Source: Nocardia carnea NBRC 14403 (GTDB lineage: Bacteria; Actinomycetota; Actinomycetes; Mycobacteriales; Mycobacteriaceae). Taken from it: DNA of 64,000 bases. The notes beneath the pieces are model-generated. The model saw nothing but the letters and a program-made list of their open reading frames with translations, was not told where the DNA came from and did not search any database. Below, piece by piece: positions 25,499 through 33,110 of the stretch (positions are counted from its first letter, which is position 1; each line of letters starts with the position of its first letter). The stretch spans positions 1-64,000 of the forward strand of contig NZ_BAFV01000054.1 in the NCBI RefSeq assembly GCF_000308515.1, given 5' to 3'. The position numbers were made by a program, and so were the translations under genes.

Positions 25499-26104
25499 AT
25501 GACCAGTCCAGCGCACCGTTCGCCGCCGCTCGCCAGGGCGGGCCGCGCGTGCGTCTTCGCGCTGATCTGTGTTCTGCTGTCCGCTTCCGGGCACGCGCTG
25601 ACTTCGACGCACACCATTTCCCTGTCGACGCTGACTCTCGCGGTCGGCTTCGTCTCGACGGTGGCCTGGGCGGTCGCCGACCGGCAACGTGGGCTGTTGC
25701 CCATCACGGCCGGGCTGCTGGCCGGTCAGGGCTTCCTGCATCTGTGGTTTGCGGCCGACTCCGTCGGCGGGCACGCCGGCCACGCCGAGGTCGCCGGCCG
25801 ACCGGCCGAGAGCCAGACGCCGGCCATGCTGCTGGCGCACTGTCTGGCGGCTCTGCTGTGCGGTGTCTGGTTGTGGCGGGGTGAACGCACCGCTTTCTCG
25901 CTCGCGGCAGCCCTGTACACCCGAATTCTGATACCGCTTCTGCTGCTGCCGCTCCCGAGCGTCTGCCCCGCACTGTCGGTGCGACCGGCCGGCACAGCGC
26001 ACGAAACAGCGGTAGTGGCCGAGTTCCTGCGGCACGCAGTGGCACGCCGGGGCCCACCCGCACGCGAGATCGGCCTCTTCTCTCGAGCCGCCACGGCAGC
26101 GTAA
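25499..26104 (+). CDS. Membrane protein with His-rich loop, unknown function
   Basis: A 201-residue polytopic membrane protein from ATG 25499 (MTSPAHRSPPLARAG). Hydrophobic segments are visible at about residues 14-30, 38-56, 63-80, 100-118 and 128-150. A loop after the third segment reads HLWFAADSVGGHAGHAEVAG, with clustered histidines that could bind a metal. I do not recognise the family. It stands between the ATPase remnant and SigC in the same orientation, which makes a role in copper handling plausible but unproven. Confidence 0.7.
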   Translation: MTSPAHRSPPLARAGRACVFALICVLLSASGHALTSTHTISLSTLTLAVGFVSTVAWAVADRQRGLLPITAGLLAGQGFLHLWFAADSVGGHAGHAEVAGRPAESQTPAMLLAHCLAALLCGVWLWRGERTAFSLAAALYTRILIPLLLLPLPSVCPALSVRPAGTAHETAVVAEFLRHAVARRGPPAREIGLFSRAATAA

Positions 26105-26302
26105 CTGTCGGCCGACCTCGTGCGCGGAACAACGCGTCCGGTCGGTGTTTTCGCTGCGCGGCGGGTAACCGTCACCGGCGCAGCACCGGCGGTGGCGTGA
26201 TCTCCTGATGTCTGTGCCGCGCCCACTCGGGAAGTACGCACACCGACATCGGCGCGAACACGATGCCGCCGCCGTCTGCGTCCCGATCAGAAGCTTGCTG
26301 TG

Positions 26303-27022
26303 ATGGACAAATTACATTTCGCGCTGCCCGGATTCCGGCAGTTGGCCTGCACCCAGCGCGACCCGGGGTCGTCTTCCGCCCCTGACCCGGTGGCCGACCG
26401 TCCCCACGATGCGCGCCTGACCGCGCTGGCCCTCGCCGCGGGGGCGGGCGACCGAAACTCGCTGGCGGAGCTTGTGCGGTGTACCCAGGCCGATGTCTGG
26501 CGCTTCGTCGCGCACCTCACCGATGTGCAATCGGCAGACGACCTCACCCAGGAAACCTTCTTGCGGGCGATGGGCAGTCTGCCGCGTTTCGCCGGCCGCT
26601 CGACCGCACGTACCTGGCTGCTGTCGATCGCCCGGCGTGCGGTGATCGACCGATTGCGCAATGCCTCGGCCCGGCCCCGGACCGCCGGCGGCGCGGACTG
26701 GGAAACAACGATCGAGCAGCGGCGCGACCGCCATGACAGTGACGTGGGCGAGGACATGGTCGTCGCCGACTTTCTGCGCCATCTTCCCGAAGATCGCCGC
26801 GAGGCATTCGTGCTGACCCAGATCCTCGGGTTGACCTACGCCCAGGCCGCGCAGGCCGTCGACTGCCCGGTCGGCACGATCCGGTCCAGAGTCGCCCGAG
26901 CACGGGAGACCCTGGCCGAACTGTGGCGCGGTGTCGACACCGACTCCACAGTGGTCTACGCACTCCCCCGCACCACCCGGCACGCCGGGACTCCGTCGGT
27001 GCCGCTCACCCGCGGGCAGTGA
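26303..27022 (+). CDS. sigC: ECF sigma factor, SigC type
   Basis: Extracytoplasmic-function sigma factor of 239-240 residues (GTG at 26300 or ATG at 26303). Region 2 is DVWRFVAHLTDVQSADDLTQ through ETFLRAMGSLPRF and ARTWLLSIARRAVIDRLRN; region 4 is LPEDRREAFVLTQILGLTYA and CPVGTIRSRVARARE. Both closely resemble Mycobacterium tuberculosis SigC, which has been linked to copper acquisition and has no known anti-sigma partner. None is seen here either. The N-terminal 35 residues and the C-terminal tail extend beyond the mycobacterial protein. Confidence 0.88.
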   Translation: MDKLHFALPGFRQLACTQRDPGSSSAPDPVADRPHDARLTALALAAGAGDRNSLAELVRCTQADVWRFVAHLTDVQSADDLTQETFLRAMGSLPRFAGRSTARTWLLSIARRAVIDRLRNASARPRTAGGADWETTIEQRRDRHDSDVGEDMVVADFLRHLPEDRREAFVLTQILGLTYAQAAQAVDCPVGTIRSRVARARETLAELWRGVDTDSTVVYALPRTTRHAGTPSVPLTRGQ

Positions 27023-27100
27023 CGATATCGCGCGCCCCGCGCGGCCTTCGGTAATACGACGGTGCCCGGCGCTCCGGGCCGGCACCGGCTCCGGCCGAGT

Positions 27101-27135
27101 CACGTGGTGGACACCGCCAGGGTGTCCACCACGTG
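27101..27135. terminator. Perfect 15-bp inverted repeat after sigC
   Basis: CACGTGGTGGACACC and its exact complement separated by five bases, located between the sigC stop and the DsbA-like gene. No T-tract follows on either strand, so it may be a terminator of the GC-rich actinobacterial sort or an operator; the core CACGTG repeated at each end leaves a regulatory role open. Confidence 0.55.
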
Positions 27136-27192
27136 GTGCCCGGGCCGCGAGCCCCATCGACCCAGTACCCGAACCAAGGCAAGGAATATTTG

Positions 27193-27936
27193 GTGAACAA
27201 ACGAACGAAGAGCAAGAACTCGCCGGCCGCGGCGCAGGGGGTAGATCGCGGCCGCGGGATCCTTGTCCAGGTGGCCGTGGCCGCAGTATTGATCGGGCTC
27301 ATCGCGGCCATCGGAATCAATGTGGCGCTGAAGAAAGCCGAGCGCGACGATCCCGGACCGATTCCCGTCATCGGCGCACAACCGGGCACCGACCCGGCCG
27401 GAGTCACCGCAAGTATCACCGAGGCGGGCGCGATCAGAATCGGCAAACCGTCCGCCGCGCGAACCATCCGAGTGGTCGCCGACCTGCAATGCCCGGCCTG
27501 TCGGCAATTCGAGGCGAGCTACGGGCCCCTACTGACCGACGCGGTGAACGCGGGCACAGTGTCGGCCGAGTACGACATCATCGCTTTCCTGGACCGCGCC
27601 TCCTCCACCGAGTACTCGACCCGAGCCGCCAACGCCTCGTACTGCGCCGCCGAATCCAACCCCACCCGTTACCAGAGCTGGTTGCAGACCATGTTCGAGC
27701 ACCAGCCCGCCGAAGGCGGAGACGGCCTGCCCGACAACACGATCATCGAAATCGGCGAAAGCGCCGGCTACTCGGATCCCGAATTCGCCCGCTGCATCAC
27801 AGATCAGACCTACCGCAAATTCGTCCGAGCCCACACCTTGGACGTTCTCGACAGCGGAATCCAGTCGACACCATCGATCTTGGTCGACGGAAACCCGATC
27901 GACCCCGAGCAGCTCCCCGGCACGATCGGATCCTGA
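27193..27936 (+). CDS. Membrane-anchored DsbA-like thiol oxidoreductase
   Basis: A 247-residue protein with GTG start preceded by AAGGAA. One N-terminal membrane helix (residues about 23-45, ILVQVAVAAVLIGLIAAIGI) anchors a thioredoxin-fold domain outside the cell. The redox motif CPAC follows VVADLQ, as in DsbA-family proteins; ALDVLDSGIQSTPSILV-like cis-Pro region (GIQSTPSILVDG) lies near the C-terminus. Two further cysteines (SYCAAESN, ARCITDQ) sit between. It is paralogous to the protein at 32319-33053. Expected role: disulfide formation in exported proteins, possibly including metal-binding ones. Confidence 0.9.
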   Translation: MNKRTKSKNSPAAAQGVDRGRGILVQVAVAAVLIGLIAAIGINVALKKAERDDPGPIPVIGAQPGTDPAGVTASITEAGAIRIGKPSAARTIRVVADLQCPACRQFEASYGPLLTDAVNAGTVSAEYDIIAFLDRASSTEYSTRAANASYCAAESNPTRYQSWLQTMFEHQPAEGGDGLPDNTIIEIGESAGYSDPEFARCITDQTYRKFVRAHTLDVLDSGIQSTPSILVDGNPIDPEQLPGTIGS

Positions 27937-27986
27937 CCCGGAATCCGCTGCGGCGGACTCGGCACCGACTCACCGGAGCGGTTCCC

Positions 27987-28508
27987 CTACCAACCCTCGG
28001 CCCGTCGGCCGGTGGTACCGGAGCCCGCGTTCCGGGCCGCTCGGCAGTCCGGCTGCGAGTCCGCCAGCGGTGTCAGCGCCGCGCCCGACCACCGCACCAG
28101 CAGTACCGCTTCGCAGACCGTGGCAGTCCCGAACCACCCCGTGCCCGAGTGCACGCCGCCGGTACGCAGTACCCAGAAAGCCAGAACCGACAGCATCACA
28201 CCCACACCCGCCGCGAACGCGTTGAAACACACACAGGAGAAACGACGGGCGACAGTCCCGCCGAGGGTCGAGACGACCACCACACCGGAGGTGAACAGTG
28301 AAACCACAGGCAGCAACGGCCTTTCGGCAGCGGTGGCTGCCGACGCCGCCGCCACGACGGAGACGAAAAGTCCAACGGCGGCCGCCGACAGCAGCAGCTT
28401 CAGCCGCCAGCTCAGAAACATCTCGCCGAGCACGGACCGTTCGATGCTCCGCATAGCAGCCTCGGTCTCTCGCAGCCACTGCGCGGCCGGGTCGTCGCTC
28501 CGTCCCAT
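27987..28508 (-). CDS. Hypothetical integral membrane protein
   Basis: About 173 residues from ATG 28508 (MGRSDDPAAQWLRETEAAMR), with GGGAGG just upstream; the adjacent ATG at 28511 adds one residue. After a charged N-terminal helix come four hydrophobic segments (LLLSAAAVGLFVSVVAAASA, PLLPVVSLFTSGVVVVSTLG, AFAAGVGVMLSVLAFWVLR, TGWFGTATVCEAVLLVRW). No family recognised. It is transcribed away from the PepSY gene and converges on the DsbA-like gene. Confidence 0.6.
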   Translation of the reverse strand: MGRSDDPAAQWLRETEAAMRSIERSVLGEMFLSWRLKLLLSAAAVGLFVSVVAAASAATAAERPLLPVVSLFTSGVVVVSTLGGTVARRFSCVCFNAFAAGVGVMLSVLAFWVLRTGGVHSGTGWFGTATVCEAVLLVRWSGAALTPLADSQPDCRAARNAGSGTTGRRAEGW

Positions 28509-28782
28509 CATCGCCCTCCCTGTTGTGACGGTGGTGACTCCCATTGGTCGCAACCGTGCGGCGGAAAGTTCCCCCGGCGGCACAGATCTCCAATAGCCCG
28601 CCCACGACGGATTCTTCCGTTGCCCGGAAAACACCGAGTACTACCGCAGCTTCGATGGCATGTAGCCCCGTAGACACGGTCTCTCTCGGATGCCGCACAG
28701 ATCCGGGGGAACTTTCGGCACCGGCCGCCCGACTACTCACAGTGAGGGTGAGTGAGGGCGCCCGGAGAGTGAGGATTGCAGG

Positions 28783-30207
28783 ATGCCGGATCAGGTGTCG
28801 GAGCGGCACGAGCCGGGCGTGGAACCGCCCGCAGCCGGCAGCGAGAAACCACCACCCGAATCCTGGGAACGACAGCCGGGCGTCTGGGCGCGATGGCGAC
28901 CGTTGCTACTGCGCCTCCATTTCTACGGAGGAATGCTCGCCGGGCCGTTCATCCTGATCGCCGCCGTCACCGGCCTGTTGTACACGCTGACACCGCAACT
29001 CGACGGAATCGTTTTCCGCGACGAGTTGACAGTCGACGAATACGCACCGCAGACACGCACCCTGGCCGATCAGATAGCGGCCGCGCGCACCGTGTACCCC
29101 AAAGCCCCGATCACCAGTGTGAAACCGCCCACAGTGCCGAGCGAAACGACACAGATAGCGTTCACGACACCCGAGGTGCCGTCCGACTACACCCGCACCG
29201 TATTCGTCAATCCCTACACGGCGCAGGTACAGGGCACATTGACCACCTACGGTATGTGGCTGCCGATTCGGTCCTGGTTCGACGAGATGCATCGCAACCT
29301 GCACCTGGGCGTAGCCGGCCGGTACTACAGCGAGGTCGCGGCGAGCTGGCTGTGGGTGGTCGCACTGGGCGGGGTCGCGATGTGGATCGCCCGCGCCCGC
29401 CGGCGCGGCGGAAAGAGCCTGGTCCTGCCGGATCACGCCGGCACCCCGAAAGGATCGCGGAATCGTATTCTGAGCTGGCACGGCACGGTCGGGATCTGGA
29501 TCGTGGTCGGCCTGCTGGGTCTGTCGATCACCGGGCTCACCTGGTCTCGGTTCACCGGGGAGCACATCGAACAGCTACGCGCCCAACTCAGTTGGACAAC
29601 ACCGTCGGTGACCACGGCATTACCGCCCGCCGACAGCCGCACCGGTACACCGCGCGAACTCACCGCCGGAGCCGACACGGTCCTGCACAGTGCCCGAGCC
29701 GCCGGCCTGCAACCACCGATGTGGATGAAACCACCGGCCGAGCCCGGAGACGCCTGGGAGGTATACGAACGCAAACGTGACTTCCCGACCCGATTCGACG
29801 CTGTCGCCGTCGACGCCGGAACCGGTGCGATCACCGACGAGAGCAGATTCGCGGACTGGCCGCTGACCGCCAAACTCACCGGCTGGGCAATCGACGCCCA
29901 TATGGGAGTGTTGTTCGGGCTCGCGAACCAGATCGTGCTGGCGCTGCTCGTCATCGGCTTGATCACCGTTATCGTCCGCGGCTACCGAATGTGGTGGAAA
30001 CGACGCCCCACCCGCGGTGGATGGCCCACCGCGCCCCGGCGCGGGGTACTCACCGGTCTGCGACCTGTCGAAGCGGTGATCGCCGTCGCCGTGCTCGCGG
30101 CGGTCGGCTGGATGGCTCCGCTGTTCGGCGCGACGCTGGGCTTGTTCGTTCTCGGCGACGTCGTCGCCGGCGAGGTCATCCGGCGCCGGAAGCGAGCCGC
30201 GTCATGA
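28783..30207 (+). CDS. PepSY-associated TM helix protein
   Basis: A 474-residue membrane protein of the PepSY_TM (PiuB-like) family. It begins with a hydrophilic tail, then RLHFYGGMLAGPFILIAAVTGLLYTLTPQLD, the family's first helix with its conserved His. Further features are EMHRNLHLGVAGRYYSEVAASWLWVVALGGVAMW, SWHGTVGIWIVVGLLGLSITGLTW, and the last pair of helices with LANQIVLALLVIGLITVIVRGYRMWWKRRP. Such proteins are tied to metal (iron or copper) uptake or reduction in many bacteria, without a firmly known activity. Its stop overlaps the next start (ATGA), so both belong to one operon. Confidence 0.88.
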   Translation: MPDQVSERHEPGVEPPAAGSEKPPPESWERQPGVWARWRPLLLRLHFYGGMLAGPFILIAAVTGLLYTLTPQLDGIVFRDELTVDEYAPQTRTLADQIAAARTVYPKAPITSVKPPTVPSETTQIAFTTPEVPSDYTRTVFVNPYTAQVQGTLTTYGMWLPIRSWFDEMHRNLHLGVAGRYYSEVAASWLWVVALGGVAMWIARARRRGGKSLVLPDHAGTPKGSRNRILSWHGTVGIWIVVGLLGLSITGLTWSRFTGEHIEQLRAQLSWTTPSVTTALPPADSRTGTPRELTAGADTVLHSARAAGLQPPMWMKPPAEPGDAWEVYERKRDFPTRFDAVAVDAGTGAITDESRFADWPLTAKLTGWAIDAHMGVLFGLANQIVLALLVIGLITVIVRGYRMWWKRRPTRGGWPTAPRRGVLTGLRPVEAVIAVAVLAAVGWMAPLFGATLGLFVLGDVVAGEVIRRRKRAAS

Positions 30208-30809
30208 TCGCCGACGCCTTCCTGAAATGGGCTGCTGTCAACGCGTTTGCGGTGACGGCGGTGTACTGGGCGGCACGGTCGGCACGGTCGGAGTCGATGC
30301 CGGGCCGGCTCACCGCCATCCTGCACGTCCTCATGTCCCTGGCGATGCTCACGATGGTGTGGTCGCCTTCACCGGATATCCCCACAGTCGCTGGTATGAC
30401 GGTGTTCGCGGGTGCCGCGGTGGTATCTCTCGCGCTACTCGTTGCACAACGCAAGAACCACCTCGAGCACGTCTACCACGCGGGGATGATGGCGACGATG
30501 GTGTGGATGTACGCGGTCATGGACTCCACGCTGATCGGCCGCACATCGACGCCCAGCGGCGGCGAATCCGCGCACGCCGGGCACCACGGCGCCATGGCGA
30601 TGCCGGCAACGATGACAATGCAACCACCGTCCTGGGCCGCATACCTCAATCTGGCTATCGGACTCGTCTATCTCGCTGTCGCCGCCGTCTGGGTCGCCCA
30701 CAGCTACCGCGGAGAAGCGGCCACCGACTCGGCCCACCGCCACGGTGGCGCGATGCAGGCCGTCATGGCCACCGCGACCGCGGCGATGTTCCTGTCCTAC
30801 ACCGGTTGA
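30204..30809 (+). CDS. DUF5134-like membrane protein with Met/His-rich segment
   Basis: A 201-residue protein with about six membrane helices. Between helices four and five lies a segment containing SAHAGHHGAMAMPATMTMQP, with four His/Met clusters typical of copper-binding loops in exported copper proteins; a later HRHGGAMQAVM segment adds more. I think it belongs to the DUF5134 family. The ATG overlaps the PepSY stop codon. With the neighbouring PepSY protein, SigC and the ATPase remnant it supports a copper theme, though no reaction can be assigned. Confidence 0.78.
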   Translation: MIADAFLKWAAVNAFAVTAVYWAARSARSESMPGRLTAILHVLMSLAMLTMVWSPSPDIPTVAGMTVFAGAAVVSLALLVAQRKNHLEHVYHAGMMATMVWMYAVMDSTLIGRTSTPSGGESAHAGHHGAMAMPATMTMQPPSWAAYLNLAIGLVYLAVAAVWVAHSYRGEAATDSAHRHGGAMQAVMATATAAMFLSYTG

Positions 30810-30943
30810 CAGCATCCAGATGAAGGGAACACCGAGCTATTGTGTGACGCCTCCGCAGACACCGTGAACCGAGCCCACTCGCGACTCACCGGTTCCTGGT
30901 CTCCTTGAAAGACCGGGTCGATCAGAGGAAATACGAGTCATCG

Positions 30944-31957
30944 ATGACTACTGTCGGAACACGCAAGAAATTCGATACGCGCGAACTCCGCGCGGATCTG
31001 CGCACTGCCCGCCTCGACGCCACCATCGCCCTGCTTGTCACCCTCGCGGTGTTCGGATGGCTCTATTACCGCGTCGCCGCCGGTACCTCGCCGACCATTG
31101 CCGTCATGCCCGATTTGGCAGACCCCGGACGGTACTGGATGTACTGGATGTGCCAGGCCTTCGGCTGGACGGGGCTGCTCTGGGCATGGATAACTGTCGT
31201 CCTCGGGTTGCTGCGCAGCAGTCGCAGCCCGAGGTGGATGCCGGTCCCGCAGCACAGTATCGAGAAATGGCATCGCGCTACCAGTTTGACGACCATCGGG
31301 TTGATGTTCGTCCACGCCGCGTGGTTGTTCGCCGAATTCGTCCGCGAGTACTCCGCGACCGCGGGCATCACCGAATCGGTGTGGCGCGCATTCGTCGACA
31401 CCTTCGTCCCCTCGGCCTATTCCAGTGGGACGGGAAAGGTCGCCATTTTCATCGGGCTGCTGGCGCTCTATCTGGCCATACCGCTCGGCCTGGCCTTCTA
31501 TTCCCGCCGCTGGCTGCGCCCCGCCGTCTGGCGGGCTCTGCACGCTTCGATCATCGTCGTCTACGCCCTGAGCGTCTGGCATACGCTGCTCTACGGCACC
31601 AACGTCTGGTACGAGGGATCGTTCCGCACGCTGGTGTGGTCGATGCAGCTTCCTATTGCCGCGCTGGTCCTTTACCGGCTCGCCAACCTGCCACCGAGCC
31701 GGCAACGAAATCGGGCGACGGTCGCGTTCCGCTCGGTCGCGGGGCTTTTCGTCCTCGGGTTCATCGCGGTGATCTGCGCCGCTGCTATCAGCGGGCACGA
31801 CGGTGGCCGGACAGCCGGTGTGGCGGGCCTCGGTCTCAATGTCACCAAGGCGAATGTCTGGTGGGGGCTGGTGGCATTCCTGGTCGCGGTCGCCTTGTCC
31901 GTGGGCCGGGTACGGCGGCTCCGCAGGACCGCGGCCACCGGCTTTGTGGACCCGTAA
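30944..31957 (+). CDS. Ferric-reductase-like transmembrane protein
   Basis: About 337 residues from ATG 30944 (MTTVGTRKKFDTRELRADLR); a TTG at 30905 would add 13. Eight hydrophobic segments are visible. Histidines placed for heme binding occur in HSIEKWHRATSLTTIGLMFVH and in ALHASIIVVYALSVWHTLLY, the pattern of the ferric reductase/cytochrome b-like domain. The soluble FAD/NAD domain of full reductases is absent, so electrons must come from another protein. Located 134 bases after the Met/His-rich gene in the same direction; could reduce ferric or cupric ions at the membrane. Confidence 0.82.
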   Translation: MTTVGTRKKFDTRELRADLRTARLDATIALLVTLAVFGWLYYRVAAGTSPTIAVMPDLADPGRYWMYWMCQAFGWTGLLWAWITVVLGLLRSSRSPRWMPVPQHSIEKWHRATSLTTIGLMFVHAAWLFAEFVREYSATAGITESVWRAFVDTFVPSAYSSGTGKVAIFIGLLALYLAIPLGLAFYSRRWLRPAVWRALHASIIVVYALSVWHTLLYGTNVWYEGSFRTLVWSMQLPIAALVLYRLANLPPSRQRNRATVAFRSVAGLFVLGFIAVICAAAISGHDGGRTAGVAGLGLNVTKANVWWGLVAFLVAVALSVGRVRRLRRTAATGFVDP

Positions 31958-32005
31958 ACAATCGATCGCAGCCGACCACTGATCCGGATGTTTTTCCCAG
32001 GCCGG

Positions 32006-32038
32006 GGTCGGGTAGGTCCGCCAGTGTCTGTAGTGCGC
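32006..32038 (-). repeat. 33-bp inverted copy of 699-731
   Basis: The reverse complement of these 33 bases is identical to 699-731, the last coding part of the small gene at 452-742. It abuts copy B of the long direct repeat exactly, whereas at the left end it lies 69 bases before copy A and in the opposite orientation. Confidence 0.9.
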
Positions 32039-32185
32039 GCAGAACCATCGTCAACACCATTTCGGGGCCAAACCGGGGGGTAAACGGGGGGTTGGTCAAA
32101 ATAAAACAGGTCAGGCCCGGTATTAGACCGGGCCTGACCTGGTGTTTTGAGTGGAGCTAAGGGGACTCGAACCCCTGACCCCCAC
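32039..32185 (-). repeat. Direct repeat copy B, overlapping tRNA-Ala 3' half
   Basis: Counterpart of 801-947 at about 94 % identity, with no gaps. It covers the tRNA-Ala terminator region and the 3' half of the intact tRNA gene up to the 3' side of the anticodon stem. The breakpoint inside the tRNA is the usual crossover zone for integrases that use tRNA genes. Confidence 0.9.
32098..32141 (-). terminator. Intrinsic terminator of tRNA-Ala
   Basis: On the minus strand a perfect 15-bp stem (arms 32107-32121 and 32127-32141, five-base loop) is followed by TTTTATTTT. It lies 11 bases beyond the tRNA 3' end. Confidence 0.92.
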
Positions 32186-32224
32186 ACTGCCAGTGTGGTG
32201 CGCTACCAGCTGCGCCATAGCCCC
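32152..32224 (-). tRNA. tRNA-Ala (anticodon GGC)
   Basis: A 73-base cloverleaf on the minus strand: acceptor GGGGCTA with TAGCTCC including the G3-U70 pair that defines alanine tRNAs, D arm GCGC-AGCTGGTA-GCGC, anticodon stem CCACA/TGTGG with loop CTGGCAG (anticodon GGC), T arm AGGGG-TTCGAGT-CCCCT. CCA is not encoded. Its 3' half is duplicated at 914-947. Confidence 0.97.
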
Positions 32225-32318
32225 GGATGGTTGCCGCCGGTTCCCCGGCTGCCTGAACGAAGTTACACCACCTCCACGTCAGGCACCAAATCGGCTGGAT
32301 TTCGGGTGAACGGCGAGG

Positions 32319-33053
32319 TCAGGGGGCGACCTGCTGGACCCATTCCTGGTTCTGGGTGTCGAGCTTGGTTGCGACGTCGAACACACTGGGGGTGGCGGCG
32401 TCGCCGTCGAGGGCGGTTTTCAGGTCTTCGACGGCCGCGGTGGCCTGCTGCCGGGCCTGATCGGTGCGGGCGCCGGTGGTGATGCAGTCGTGAGCAGACT
32501 GGGGCGCGCCGGACTCGGTGGCTATTCCGGCGAGCTCGTCGTCGGTGAGGCCGGATCCTTCCTCGGGCTGCCGGGTGTTGAGGAGGGCGTCGTGGAACTT
32601 CGAGTAGGTGACACCGGAGCCGGTGTCACCTACGCACTGCAGGGCGGCGGCGGCGCGGGTGGAGTAGTCGCCGCTATCGGATTTGGAGTCGAGGAAATTC
32701 ACGAAGCGGTAGCGGACGGCGAGTTTGCCCTCGTCGATTTTCTGGGCGATTTCCTGCCCGTAGAGATGTTCGAGGCTGCCACAGCCGGGGCACATGGGGT
32801 CTTCGTAGATTTCGAGCGTTTTCGGGGCGTCGGGTAGGCCGAGGCGGACACCGCCGTCGCTCTGCACCGCGGCCGTGACGGCGGTGTTGTGTACCGAGCC
32901 GTAGCCGTCGTTGCGTACCTCGGCATCGCCGGCACCCCAGCGGAAAGCGAAGAAGACGATCAGCGCGATCAACGCCAGAGCCACCCCGCCGAGGGCGTAG
33001 GTGGTTCCGTTGGACATCGGCCGGGGGGTGTAATCGGACGGCGGTTTGCTCAC
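32319..33053 (-). CDS. Membrane-anchored DsbA-like thiol oxidoreductase
   Basis: A 244-residue protein from GTG 33053 (VSKPPSDYTPRPMSNG); earlier starts exist in the same frame. One N-terminal helix (ALGGVALALIALIVFFAFRW) anchors an extracytoplasmic thioredoxin-fold domain with the redox motif CPGC after EIYEDPM. The family pattern continues with RYRFVNFLDSKSDSGDYSTR and a pair of further cysteines (ALQCVGDT, AHDCITTG). Strong similarity in layout to the CPAC protein at 27193-27936, so the two are paralogues on either side of the tRNA. It lies 57 bases after the MFS gene and could be its operon partner. Confidence 0.9.
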   Translation of the reverse strand: MSKPPSDYTPRPMSNGTTYALGGVALALIALIVFFAFRWGAGDAEVRNDGYGSVHNTAVTAAVQSDGGVRLGLPDAPKTLEIYEDPMCPGCGSLEHLYGQEIAQKIDEGKLAVRYRFVNFLDSKSDSGDYSTRAAAALQCVGDTGSGVTYSKFHDALLNTRQPEEGSGLTDDELAGIATESGAPQSAHDCITTGARTDQARQQATAAVEDLKTALDGDAATPSVFDVATKLDTQNQEWVQQVAP

Positions 33054-33110
33054 GCGACCACTCTGCCGCATCCGGGCGAATCGGTCACGCGCGCCCGGCA
33101 GCACCCGGGT

